From contig JBGTNL010000029.1 in assembly GCA_041743085.1 (NCBI GenBank), positions 85,157 to 149,156 of the forward strand: a stretch of 64,000 nt of DNA, in the 5' to 3' direction. Origin of the DNA: JAFMPW01 sp041743085. Its GTDB lineage: Bacteria > Bacteroidota > Bacteroidia > Flavobacteriales > Flavobacteriaceae. This document shows, piece after piece, positions 1-9,241 of this stretch (position 1 is its first letter; the number at the start of each line of letters is the position of its first letter). The notes beneath the pieces are model-generated. The model worked only from the letters and a program-made list of their open reading frames with translations, was not told the origin of the DNA and made no database searches. Both the position numbers and the translations under genes were made by a program.

Positions 1-606
1 GGTTTCATCCTGTGGGGAATGCAGGATCAATATAGGTTTGCGCAATTGTTTTAAGGTCCCGGGCAAAGATTTGGTTTCCAGGTCATCCAGAAACTGTTTT
101 TTGACCGTAAAATCCCGGCCGCTTAAATTAACTATGGCTTTCCCTTCCGACTTAATTTGTTCCACACTGCTTTTGAGCAAATGTTTCACATGAATGGGAT
201 TGGATGGCGCGCCTATGGTTACAACTGCCTTCACCGAATTAATTTTCGATGCCGCAAAAATCACTGCAGCCCCTCCTAGAGAATGACCTATCAGAAGGGT
301 AGGGGCTTTGTAATTCTTATTGAGGTAGTCAGTAGCCGAAACCAGATCCTCCACATTACCGGAGAAATTAGTGTCGGCAAAATCCCCCTCACTTTCCCCC
401 AGGCCTGTAAAATCGAAGCGCAATACCCCAAAACCGTTCGATGTGAGTGCCTTCCCTATATTTTTTATCGCAAGTAAATTTTTATTGCAGGTGAAGCAAT
501 GCGCAAAGAGGACAAAATTGTGTGGGTGTCGGTCAACCGGAACTTCCAGGCGGCCTACAAGTTCCTGTCCTTCTTTATTTTTAAAAACTATTTTTTGAAG
601 ATTCAT
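1..606 (-). CDS. Alpha/beta hydrolase, cut by the window edge
   Basis: The first 202 residues are present, reading leftwards from an ATG at 606 and running off the window. The translation begins MNLQKIVFKNKEGQELVG. It has an HCFTCNKN stretch near residue 36 and the nucleophile elbow GHSLGG near residue 109, typical of serine hydrolases of the alpha/beta fold. No signal peptide is visible, so it is probably cytosolic. In Bacteroidota, proteins of this type often continue into an OsmC-like peroxiredoxin domain; that part would lie outside the window, so the fusion is only a guess. The substrate is unknown. Confidence 0.85.
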   Translation of the reverse strand, partial: MNLQKIVFKNKEGQELVGRLEVPVDRHPHNFVLFAHCFTCNKNLLAIKNIGKALTSNGFGVLRFDFTGLGESEGDFADTNFSGNVEDLVSATDYLNKNYKAPTLLIGHSLGGAAVIFAASKINSVKAVVTIGAPSNPIHVKHLLKSSVEQIKSEGKAIVNLSGRDFTVKKQFLDDLETKSLPGTLKQLRKPILILHSPQDET

Positions 607-777
607 CGGATCGAATGTATTGAAGATTAATTAACGATTGTAAATTCCACTTTGGCTTCTTCTTTTCTACGGGCCTCTTGGTTCTTGAGACCGCCGGGTT
701 CCTGTTGTTTATGGCTTAAATGCCAAATAATCAATAGTGTATAATGCTCTTTAGGGTTCATAGGGAGCTATAAAGTA

Positions 778-1500
778 TCAGTTAGTAGAAGGCTCATTTT
801 TAGCGCTAAACATCTGTCTTAAGTCGGGATTAAAGGAGATTCCTATCTGTAAACGGTCAAAAATGACGGTCTTGAAATGATTCTTTAAATATCCGATTTG
901 CATACTACTATTACCGGTAATATGTATACCTAAAGCTGCATACAATCTGTTTTGGCCGAATACCTCATCCTGGAGATTCATGAAAATCTCATCATAAAAA
1001 TTCAGAAAGAAGGTATTGTTCAGTGGTAATGTTAACTGCAATCGGTAGCGCATTCTGTGCGCAGCGCTCTTTATATCCTCGGGATCACGGTCGGGATCCT
1101 CTTCTTTGATAAAACGCTGTTCCAGTCTGTAACGGTGTTCGAAAAGGATCTCTCCGAGCTTGTCCCTTAAAATAAATTGTTGGAATATACGATGTTCATT
1201 TAAATTAATTTCATTAGGAAATTCACCAAATGAGGTGTCGGTTTTAATGTATCCATATCCCAGAGTGGCAATCGCAGTGGGTTTGAGATGGTAATTTAAT
1301 CCGGTCCGCAGCAATAACTGATTAAAATTTCCGGTAGTTCCATAAAACCTGAACTGGGCTTCCGAATGAATACTGAACTTCTCTGAAACCTTATTAGTGC
1401 CAAAATACATATACCAGGCGCCAAGCCTGTCTTCTCCGGTTTCCTGCGCTCCAAGACAAAATGTATAGAACGATACGACCAGTACGGTTATTTGTTTCAT
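778..1500 (-). CDS. DUF2490 family outer-membrane-type protein
   Basis: 240 residues with an N-terminal signal peptide (MKQITVLVVSFYTFCLGAQ, cut after AQ). The mature part is made of alternating aromatic and hydrophobic strands (for example GAWYMYFGTNK and HSEAQFRFYGTTGN) and has a conserved-looking ILFEHRYRLEQRF motif, the pattern of the DUF2490 family. That family is predicted to form a small beta-barrel in the outer membrane; its function is not known. It stands alone, with about 170 bp upstream of the hydrolase on one side and 210 bp to the S9 peptidase on the other. Confidence 0.75.
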   Translation of the reverse strand: MKQITVLVVSFYTFCLGAQETGEDRLGAWYMYFGTNKVSEKFSIHSEAQFRFYGTTGNFNQLLLRTGLNYHLKPTAIATLGYGYIKTDTSFGEFPNEINLNEHRIFQQFILRDKLGEILFEHRYRLEQRFIKEEDPDRDPEDIKSAAHRMRYRLQLTLPLNNTFFLNFYDEIFMNLQDEVFGQNRLYAALGIHITGNSSMQIGYLKNHFKTVIFDRLQIGISFNPDLRQMFSAKNEPSTN

Positions 1501-1710
1501 AGGTTATTGCCTGTCTCCCGGCATTAATCTACCCGCCTATTCCATAATTGAATTATTCCGGTATTTTTAATGATTCGAATACCTTATGTATTTATATATC
1601 AATTGGTGCCGGACGGGATGTTTTTTTAATGTACTTACCTTTTCATTGCTGTATACAATACCATTGCACTGGTACATTTTCAAATTTTCACATTTACGAA
1701 TAACCCACTT

Positions 1711-3651
1711 TTAAGATTCCGCATCCATCTCCATAGCCTCCCCATCCTCAATTGGCTTTCCTTTATCTCCTTTAAGATATACATCTAAGAATTCCAATAC
1801 CTTACTATAGGCTTCGATCTCATTTTCCTTTTTCACGAAACCGTGTCCCTCGTCTTCAAAAAGTACATATTCCACAGGAACGCCATTTTTACGAACTCCG
1901 GCAACAATTTCATCGGATTCTACCTGTAGTACTCTGGGATCCTTGGAACCCTGTAATACGATTAAGGGTTTGGTCACTTTATCCGTATGGAAAAGCGGGG
2001 ATATTTTTCTTAGTCGGATCGAATCCGCACTGTTGGGATCTCCCAGTTCCAGATAGAGGGCATCTTTAAATGATTCCCACCACGGCGGAATACTTCGTAA
2101 GGTCCTGATCCAATTGGTAACACCAAATAAATTTACGCCCACATCAAATTCTTCAGGGGCGTAAGTGAGTGCAGCCATGGTCATATATCCTCCATAAGAG
2201 CCGCCAATGATCCCGATCTTTTCACCATCTACCTCCCGTTGTTGCGCCAACCAATTTTTCCCCTCCACGCAATCTTTCAGATCCTTGTCGCCATGGTTAA
2301 GGTCATCCATCTGATAAAATGTTTTTCCATACCCGCTACTCCCCCTGTTATTTACGGCGAGTACGGCATAACCGTGATTCACCAGGTATTGGATAAAAGA
2401 GCTGAAATTTTGTCTGGACTGCCCCCCGGGACCTCCATGTACCCAAACAAGGGCCGGAACCTTTTTATCCTCGGAAGCCTGGTGAGGTTTGTAATAAATG
2501 GCGGGGATCTCCACTCCGTCAAAGGATTTAAAACGAACTACCTCTGCCATTACCAGGTGTTTCCCGTCAATTTCATTATTCAAAACATCGGTGAGTTGGG
2601 TCTGTTCACCAGTTTCAATGTTGTATACATACAGATTCGAAGGAGTATTTGATCCTCCTGCATAAAACCTCATAAGCTTTTCATCATCGGAAAATCCCAC
2701 ATTGGTGATATCCATATCTTCAAATGAAGGCAGGTCCACGTTCTTGCCGGAGGCAACATCTATCACTTCAATAACATTTTTTGCATCCTCATTGATGTAC
2801 GTGACCTGGTAGCTGCCATTTTCGGTGAAATAGGTTCCCATGATGTCCCAATCCTTTTCCATAACTTTTTCACGGGTTTTATCGGCAAGATTATATTTCA
2901 TCAGATACGAAAATTCAGCGCCGTCATCCGTGGTATAATATAATGCGGTACCATCTGGCGAAAAATCCTGGCTGTTATTGGCACTTTGAATCTCATTTAT
3001 TTTGCTAAGCGATTTATCCTTGAAACTGTAAACGAACAAATCACTGTCATTGGTGTTGATAGCTTTGCTCAAAGGCAAATAATTTTTATCTTCCGATATA
3101 CCCCCTATTTCATAGCCGTCATTATTTTGATACAGCATTTTTGGTGTTAATGTCGCTATATCCATTTCGTAGAAATCGTTATATTTTTCATCCCTTTTGT
3201 TTGAAGTGAAAAAAAAGCTTTTATCGTCCTTGGCCCAACCGTAAAAGGTTGCCCGTGCTCCCTCAAATGGGGTAATATCCCTGTGGTTACCTTCTTTATT
3301 CAGCAGGTATATGTGGTAGATCTCATCCCCGTTATTATCCATTCTGAAAAGCATTCTTTCGTCCTCGGGAAAATACGAAATGGAAAATACAGAGGAACTG
3401 TCGGATGCTGTCACCGGGATAAATTCTCCTCCGGCAACAGGGACCGTGTACATATTGTAGATCCCTGAGCGATTGCTCGACACCAGTAATTTTGAATTGT
3501 CGGGAGAAAAACTTCCGCCGCCGATGGCTTCATTGTCCATCATCTGTTCAATGGTGTACGTTTTGAGGGTCTCGGCAATTCCGGGTTCTTTTTTGTCTTC
3601 CTTGCAGCACCAGATAAATACCAGGGCCAGTAAAATGAGTGTTCGTTTCAT
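1711..3651 (-). CDS. S9 family peptidase (prolyl oligopeptidase type)
   Basis: 646 residues from the ATG at 3651. An upstream in-frame ATG at 3726 would add 25 residues before the hydrophobic leader MKRTLILLALVFIWCCK, so the inner start is preferred. The leader looks like a lipoprotein signal, although FIWC is a poor lipobox. Residues about 40-370 form a beta-propeller (TolB/WD40-like strands). The C-terminal catalytic domain carries WVHGGPGG as the oxyanion region, the nucleophile motif GGSYGGYM near residue 485, an Asp in LQGSKDPRVL and the His in EDEGHGF. It probably cleaves peptides in the periplasm. No operon partner is obvious. Confidence 0.9.
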   Translation of the reverse strand: MKRTLILLALVFIWCCKEDKKEPGIAETLKTYTIEQMMDNEAIGGGSFSPDNSKLLVSSNRSGIYNMYTVPVAGGEFIPVTASDSSSVFSISYFPEDERMLFRMDNNGDEIYHIYLLNKEGNHRDITPFEGARATFYGWAKDDKSFFFTSNKRDEKYNDFYEMDIATLTPKMLYQNNDGYEIGGISEDKNYLPLSKAINTNDSDLFVYSFKDKSLSKINEIQSANNSQDFSPDGTALYYTTDDGAEFSYLMKYNLADKTREKVMEKDWDIMGTYFTENGSYQVTYINEDAKNVIEVIDVASGKNVDLPSFEDMDITNVGFSDDEKLMRFYAGGSNTPSNLYVYNIETGEQTQLTDVLNNEIDGKHLVMAEVVRFKSFDGVEIPAIYYKPHQASEDKKVPALVWVHGGPGGQSRQNFSSFIQYLVNHGYAVLAVNNRGSSGYGKTFYQMDDLNHGDKDLKDCVEGKNWLAQQREVDGEKIGIIGGSYGGYMTMAALTYAPEEFDVGVNLFGVTNWIRTLRSIPPWWESFKDALYLELGDPNSADSIRLRKISPLFHTDKVTKPLIVLQGSKDPRVLQVESDEIVAGVRKNGVPVEYVLFEDEGHGFVKKENEIEAYSKVLEFLDVYLKGDKGKPIEDGEAMEMDAES

Positions 3652-3893
3652 GAGTTCTGTTTTTAACGGATTAATGAAATTATGTTGAATGCGCGGTACT
3701 TGATGCGCGATTGGTTCAAAATTCAAAGTTTCAGGTTTTCGCGTTTCAGGGAATTGGATTAAACCTGAAAACTACTGAAACCAGAAACTTATTTTTCTGT
3801 TACCGGTTTATTTTTTACTCCTAGCTGTTTGCTCATTTTTGGTGTTCATCAGTTATCTTGTAATTGCGTCTCCCATAATATCGCATGTTTTTC

Positions 3894-6800
3894 CTATTCC
3901 AAACTAAATGTCTCCGTCTCTTTGAAGGGAGATGCCTCCAGGGCTTCAATACCTGCTCTATAGGCCTTCCATCTATTACTGAAAAACGCATTTGTCTTTT
4001 GAAGCGCCTTTTTCAAATCCTCCTCTGCGAACAGGATCAATCTCTTTTCGGTGGCTGTGATACCGTTTTTTCTTGAGCCTACGTAGTAGCCTGCATCATT
4101 TAATCGCTGCATTACCGTAATTTCGGGATTACGGGTTATTCCCTGACGCTTGTCCTCTTTGCCAAGATACAAGGCAATGGCAGAATCTATCGCCTTTGCC
4201 ATATCATCGGACTCCTTTATCTGGTCCTTATATTTTTCCTTGTCGAGATCTTTAAGTTCTTTCGAATACTTATTGGCCACATTTTTGCTCTCTACCAACT
4301 GTTTTACGGCATCCGCCGCCTTTTGGGTGAGAATCCCCAGTTTTTTGCCCGTTTCATACACTTCGTTTACGGCGGCAGAAGACACATCTAACCTGGGATC
4401 CGATTTGACCGTTATAGTGGTCTCATCGGTAGTTTCGCCATGGGTTACCTTTACCCTGTATGTCCCGGGTTTTACAGTAATGCCTCCGGGTTCGTTTTTG
4501 TCCTTGCTTATCTTTCGCGAAGGGGTGTCCGGTCCTTTTTCATCCATATTCCAATAGATCCTGTGAAAGCCTGCCTTCTCGGGAGTTTTATATTTCAGGG
4601 TCCGTATTAATCTAACCCTGTCATAAAACTGAAATAGCAGGGAGTCTTTTTTCTGGACCCCATTCAATTCTTTTCCGTCCTTACCGGGATCTTTATTTTT
4701 ATCTGAAGAGACAATCTCCTCATTCACTTCGGCATCCTCCTTGTCTTCCTCCTCATCTTCGTTTTCCCTAGCCTCTTTTTTATCTGCCGCTTTCTTTTTA
4801 CCTTCTTTTAAATAATAGGTAATCATGGCCCCTGGCTTCCTGTTCTCCCCATTATAAAGGCCATCGCCGCCGAATCGGCTGCCGGTAGGCTGTTGGTACG
4901 CCGCCTGATACGCCACGGGGGACTCAAATAGTTTAACGTCCTGCTGAAGAATACCCATATCTGAAGCCAAAGCCCTTAGCGGACGAATGTCATCTAAAAC
5001 CCACGCCGCCCGTCCAAAAGTCCCTATGACCAGGTCACTTTCCCTGGGATGGATCGACAGATCCTTGGTTGAGACGGTGGGATAGCCCTCCGTCCATTTC
5101 TCCCAGGCATTCCCGGCATTGAAGGAGAGATACATTCCGTCATCAGTACCCAGGAACATAAGTCGGGGATTCTCGGGGTCTTCTATGATGCAAAGGGTAT
5201 AGCTTTTGACATCCTTTTCATCCACAATCCGCTCCCATGTTTTTCCATAATCTCTGGTGCGATAAGCGTAGGGGGTATAATTAAAGCGCCTGTAGTCATT
5301 GGCGATGAGCAGTGCTTCGCCTTTATTTCGGGCAGAGGCCTTTATTTGCGGGATCCAGCTTCCGGCAGGGAGGCCTTTTACATTTTGTGTCACTTCAATC
5401 CAATCTGTCCCTCCATTTATGGTATAGTGCACCCTCCCGTCATCCGTGCCCGCCCACAACATATCTTTTTCCACCGGGGACGGTTCTATCACCAAAATAG
5501 TAGTATAATTTTCCGCTCCCGTGGCATCCATTGTAAGACCTCCACTGTTGCTCTGTTTTTGTTTTTCGGGATCATTGGTGGTAAGATCCGGGGAGATCAC
5601 TTCCCAGGTAAGCCCCTTGTCTTTGCTTTTATGTACAAACTGACTGCCAAAATAGACGGTACCGTTTTCAAAGGGGTCCTGACCTATTCCTGCATTCCAG
5701 TTAAATCTTAGTTTAGTCTCCGCATCGGGTGGCGTTGGGCGTACAATATAATCGTTTCCGGTTTTCCAGTCGTACCGTCTCACAAAACCCTGCTGGCTCA
5801 TTGCGTAGCCAAATTGAGAGTCGTCTCTGTCCGGCACAACATCAAAACCATCCCCGAAAGCAATTTCCTGCCAATAGCTATTGCGAATGCCCTGTGTGCG
5901 CCATGCATACGCAGGTCCCCTCCAGGAACCATTATCCTGCATGCCACCATAGACATTATAGGGGAATTCATTATCCACATTGATATGGTAGAACTGAGCA
6001 ACCGGAAGATTACCGATAAAACGCCAGGACGAACCGCCATCCCGGCTTATGTTCAATCCCCCGTCATTTCCATCTATTAGAAACTGACCGTCTTCCGGAT
6101 GAATCCACCACGCATGATGGTCCGGGTGCACCCCGTTGTCTGCCCCATAGGCCGCCATTAGCTGGGAAAAATTCTTTCCGCCATCTTCCGAAACATTAAT
6201 ATATGTAAAGACAGAGTAGACCCTATTTTCATTCTGGGGGTCCACATAGAGCTCGGAATAGTAGAAGGGACGATCCCCTATATCAGCTTTATCGTTCATC
6301 TTCTTCCATTTAAATCCGCCGTCCTCAGATTTGTAGAGTGCGTTCTTTTTGGCTTCCACCAGGGCATATATAATGTTTGGTTTGTTGTTTGCTATGGCTA
6401 CCCCAATGCGCCCCAATTCCCCTTTAGGCAATCCGTCTTCCTCAGTGATCTTTTTCCAGTTCTTGCCTGCGTCGTGGGTAATATAAAGTCCGCTACCCGG
6501 GCCACCCGACTTAAAAAACCAGGGATCCCGTTTGTGTTCCCACATTGCTGCGATGAGCTTGTTTGGGTTGGTAGGATCCATGATGAGATCGGCAATTCCG
6601 GTTTTGTTATTTACAAACAGGATCTTCTCCCAGCTTTCCCCACCATCCGTGGTTTTGAAAACCCCTCTTTCCGGGTGCTCCCCCCAGGGAGAACCAATAG
6701 CTCCTACGTAAACGGTATTTGGATCGTTTGGATCGATGATAATTCTGTGGATATGCCGGGTATTTTCCAATCCCATGGAAGTCCAGTTTTTACCGCCGTC

Positions 6801-7172
6801 TAGAGAACGGTAGACCCCGTAACCGCCGTTTAAACTGTTCCTGGGATTGCCTTCTCCCGTACCTACCCAGATCACGGAAGGGTTGGATTGTTGTATGGCG
6901 ATGGCTCCGATAGAAGCGGTAACCTCCTTGTCGAAAACAGGATCCCACTTGGTCCCCCCGGAAGAAGATTTCCAGAGTCCGCCCGAGGCAGTTCCAACAT
7001 ACATGATATCAGGCTCCTCATGTACCACGTCAATGGCCGTAACCCGGCCACTCATCCCACCGGGGCCTATGTTCCTGGGTTTCAGGTCCTGAACCAGTTC
7101 CATCTTAAAGTCCTGTGCAAACAGCGTAAATGATGCAAGCAGCATCAGGAGAGGGGGTATTTTTTTAATCAT
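3894..7172 (-). CDS. Secreted VPS10/sortilin-like BNR-repeat protein
   Basis: 1092 residues with a signal peptide ending LFAQD. The first 700 residues contain about ten Asp-box/BNR-like units of the form SxDGGxxW (RSLDGGKNWTSM, KTTDGGESWEKI, ITHDAGKNWKKI, KSEDGGFKWKKM, ISRDGGSSWRFI, RTRDYGKTWERI), which build a ten-bladed VPS10/sortilin type propeller. A highly charged Lys/Glu/Asp-rich linker of about 45 residues lies near residues 795-840. A helical C-terminal region rich in Lys and Glu follows. Such proteins are often auto-annotated as glycosyl hydrolases, but I see no catalytic evidence. Role unknown; probably an exported binding protein. Confidence 0.85.
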   Translation of the reverse strand: MIKKIPPLLMLLASFTLFAQDFKMELVQDLKPRNIGPGGMSGRVTAIDVVHEEPDIMYVGTASGGLWKSSSGGTKWDPVFDKEVTASIGAIAIQQSNPSVIWVGTGEGNPRNSLNGGYGVYRSLDGGKNWTSMGLENTRHIHRIIIDPNDPNTVYVGAIGSPWGEHPERGVFKTTDGGESWEKILFVNNKTGIADLIMDPTNPNKLIAAMWEHKRDPWFFKSGGPGSGLYITHDAGKNWKKITEEDGLPKGELGRIGVAIANNKPNIIYALVEAKKNALYKSEDGGFKWKKMNDKADIGDRPFYYSELYVDPQNENRVYSVFTYINVSEDGGKNFSQLMAAYGADNGVHPDHHAWWIHPEDGQFLIDGNDGGLNISRDGGSSWRFIGNLPVAQFYHINVDNEFPYNVYGGMQDNGSWRGPAYAWRTQGIRNSYWQEIAFGDGFDVVPDRDDSQFGYAMSQQGFVRRYDWKTGNDYIVRPTPPDAETKLRFNWNAGIGQDPFENGTVYFGSQFVHKSKDKGLTWEVISPDLTTNDPEKQKQSNSGGLTMDATGAENYTTILVIEPSPVEKDMLWAGTDDGRVHYTINGGTDWIEVTQNVKGLPAGSWIPQIKASARNKGEALLIANDYRRFNYTPYAYRTRDYGKTWERIVDEKDVKSYTLCIIEDPENPRLMFLGTDDGMYLSFNAGNAWEKWTEGYPTVSTKDLSIHPRESDLVIGTFGRAAWVLDDIRPLRALASDMGILQQDVKLFESPVAYQAAYQQPTGSRFGGDGLYNGENRKPGAMITYYLKEGKKKAADKKEARENEDEEEDKEDAEVNEEIVSSDKNKDPGKDGKELNGVQKKDSLLFQFYDRVRLIRTLKYKTPEKAGFHRIYWNMDEKGPDTPSRKISKDKNEPGGITVKPGTYRVKVTHGETTDETTITVKSDPRLDVSSAAVNEVYETGKKLGILTQKAADAVKQLVESKNVANKYSKELKDLDKEKYKDQIKESDDMAKAIDSAIALYLGKEDKRQGITRNPEITVMQRLNDAGYYVGSRKNGITATEKRLILFAEEDLKKALQKTNAFFSNRWKAYRAGIEALEASPFKETETFSLE

Positions 7173-7818
7173 TTCTATTACAACCTTATTTAATCGGCTA
7201 AATATACTGAAATCTTCGGAGGGAACTCTTAATGGGGTGTTAAGGTAGGGAGGTGCGGCTTAGACGGCCCCACGGAAAGCGAGCACAGCAAATTGAATAG
7301 AGGGCACATAGGACAGTCGGCTGTGTGCAATATAAATCCATCCGTAAAATGGTACTCAATAACGGTTGACTTTTCATAATAGTATTGTGGGTGATCGGAC
7401 TGCGGATATGAATGGTAAAGTCCTTCCACGGAATTCCGAAAGAGAGATTCAAAAAGTCAATGCCTTTATTTTCAAAACAGAAGTATTTAACCCTGGCGAT
7501 GATAATTTTAGTATCTGGATTAAATCTAAATAATTCCCCGATGGCTCTGCCTCGAGCCTGCCTGCCAGACAGGGATAGTCGCCCGCCAGAGGCGGGTAAA
7601 CTTTCAAGAAATTTTTTATTAAATTAGTTTTAAATCAACAATTTTAGAAATACTTGCTCATTAACAAAATATACAAAATCTTAAAACCGAATGGGAAAGA
7701 AGATAATTAGGGAATATAACCAGTTAACAATTTTCCATGTTACATTCACCGCGCACATCCACCGACACGTATATTAAAAAAATTAGGTTACTTTATGAAA
7801 TAAATCCATCCTTAAAAG
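7173..7818. other. Intergenic region with a family-1 repeat
   Basis: About 645 bp between two divergently oriented genes. Short open frames on the minus strand (around 7229-7452) have no recognisable features and are not called. The only structured item I see is the family-1 repeat at 7521-7624. The promoters of both flanking genes should also lie here, but no convincing TAnnTTTG box stood out. Confidence 0.6.
7521..7624 (+). repeat. Family-1 hairpin repeat, copy A (short form)
   Basis: It starts TTAAATCTAAATAATTCC and ends AAGAAATTTTTTATTA. It shares its interior (GGGATAGTCGCCCGCC, then AGAGGCGGGTAAACTTTC) with copies at 10704, 14348 and 49301; the copy at 63838 shares the left part. The interior contains a GCCTGCC/gacAGGG type hairpin and the stem CCCGCC-AGA-GGCGGG. 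The two AT-rich ends are loosely inverted relative to each other. Confidence 0.8.
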
Positions 7819-8343
7819 ATGTTTATCCTGACAGAAGTTCCTTTATTAGAAAAATTGTCCCAGATCGCCACCATAATTGGTGCCTTTAGCTTTTTTCTGG
7901 CTATTATTATCTTTTTTGTGGAAACCCGGAGACGCAGGTACGAGAGGGAACTTTCTACCTATGACAACCTGGCTAAGGAATATAGGGACTTTCTTAAATT
8001 ATGTTTTGAGAATTATGAATTGCAGGTATACAATTATACCTTTTATGAAGAAGTAAAGATTGAAATTGGCAAAGCTGAGAAGGTTAGAAAATACATTCTC
8101 TTTGAGATATTGGTTTCATTACTTGAATCCGCTTATTTTCAATATAAAAATCATACCAATAGTTTTAGAAAGGCGCAATGGGAAGGATGGGTTCAATACA
8201 TGAAGGATTGGTGCTCAAGAAAAGATTTTCAAATTGCCTGGAAGGAACATTTGAGTTCCGAGTTTGATAGTGATTTTTTAGGTTTTATGAATGATTTAAT
8301 AAGTGAATCTTTGGATGCCGAAAGATCAGAAAAAAAACCTTGA
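7819..8343 (+). CDS. Hypothetical single-pass membrane protein
   Basis: 174 residues. A hydrophobic helix lies at about residues 13-32 (IATIIGAFSFFLAIIIFFVE), followed by an Arg-rich stop-transfer stretch (ETRRRRYERE). The rest is a soluble helical domain rich in Tyr, Phe, Glu and Lys. The layout suggests a short N-terminal anchor with a cytoplasmic domain. I do not recognise a family. Its stop codon overlaps the TTG proposed as start of the next, degraded reading frame, so the two may once have been translationally coupled. Confidence 0.7.
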   Translation: MFILTEVPLLEKLSQIATIIGAFSFFLAIIIFFVETRRRRYERELSTYDNLAKEYRDFLKLCFENYELQVYNYTFYEEVKIEIGKAEKVRKYILFEILVSLLESAYFQYKNHTNSFRKAQWEGWVQYMKDWCSRKDFQIAWKEHLSSEFDSDFLGFMNDLISESLDAERSEKKP

Positions 8344-8785
8344 GCTTAACCATTTTGAAATTTAGCATTCCGTATTTATTAACTTTCACAATCTTATCTG
8401 CAACTGCCCAATCTTTCACCGGTAGCTTTGACCTGGTTGCCACACAAAAGTACAAAAATGGCAATGTGCGGAGTGATACCGTATCGTACCATTTCGGAAC
8501 GAATAAAACGTTACGGTCATTCACTTACACGGCAAAAGGGCGGATATGCGCCTTATTTTCAACCTGAAAGATTCTACTATTACAGGCCTGTTTGACGAAC
8601 GATAAAATGGCGGGCACATCTTGCCTATGGATAAAGGCACATGGCCGGGAATGATTTGGGCCACAAGCCATACTTAAAACCGTGGCAGACCCTTTACCTA
8701 ACTCCATTTACCTTTGCCATTGAATGATGTCTATTTACCTAGGGGACAAGGTGGTAATTGCGTAATTTCCATGAACGAAGACAGT
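8340..8785 (+). pseudogene. Degraded gene for a small secreted protein
   Basis: A TTG-initiated frame gives a clear signal peptide (ending SATAQSFTG) and a soluble start (SFDLVATQKYKNGNVRSDTV), but it stops at 8567. Homology-like sequence then continues in another frame (DMRLIFNLKDSTITGLFDE near 8535-8600) and again in a third (GTSCLWIKAHG). The order resembles small secreted Bacteroidota proteins such as DUF4412, but the family is not certain. At least two frameshifts are needed, so this is read as a decaying gene. The exact right end cannot be set. Confidence 0.55.
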
Positions 8786-8789
8786 TCAA

Positions 8790-9083
8790 TTATTTAATTG
8801 GCTCGTAGTCTATCTCAAGAAATTTTTCAACATATTTCATCCAATAGTTCTGGATAAACATAATATGATCCGGGTGCTGGTTATATGCTTCATAAGGTTT
8901 TAAAGTCTCAAATTCCATGGATAAACCATAATCAAAATCATTTTTCTTACTGGTTTGCCGTAGCGATTCAAAATTACGGACACCTGATATTGAAGAAAGC
9001 TTGGCGGCTGCACTTAAAAACTCACTTTCTTCCGGGGAACCTTTGGGATATTTCAGTTTAAAAGCAACGGTGTGACGAATCAT
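8790..9083 (-). CDS. Dabb (stress-responsive A/B barrel) protein
   Basis: 97 residues, the usual length for a single Dabb domain. It begins MIRHTVAFKLKY, the hallmark first strand with its conserved His, and contains the typical central strand DYGLSMEFETL and the YNQHPDHIMFIQNY segment that forms the last helix. Dabb proteins are dimeric ferredoxin-like barrels; some are cyclases or heme-degrading relatives, but the role here is unknown. The gene stands alone, facing the decayed gene on its left. Confidence 0.88.
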   Translation of the reverse strand: MIRHTVAFKLKYPKGSPEESEFLSAAAKLSSISGVRNFESLRQTSKKNDFDYGLSMEFETLKPYEAYNQHPDHIMFIQNYWMKYVEKFLEIDYEPIK

Positions 9084-9241
9084 AAAAGAAGATTTTAACT
9101 TTGGTCATTTTAATTAGCCCTGGCGACCAAACAAGATTAAAAAAATAGGCGTGATGTCCTTAGCATTAAGGGTTATCATTTAAATCCTGTGAAGCAAATG
9201 TGATTCTAAGATTGCAAAAGCAGACCTTCTATTCTACCCTT

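Noticed and set aside
5729..6803. Several open frames opposite the VPS10 gene
   Set aside because: They mirror the coding pattern of a long, well-supported gene on the other strand.
3894..7172. Glycoside hydrolase annotation for the BNR/VPS10 protein
   Set aside because: The Asp-box repeats show a propeller only; no catalytic residues of a glycosidase are visible, so an enzyme name is not supported.
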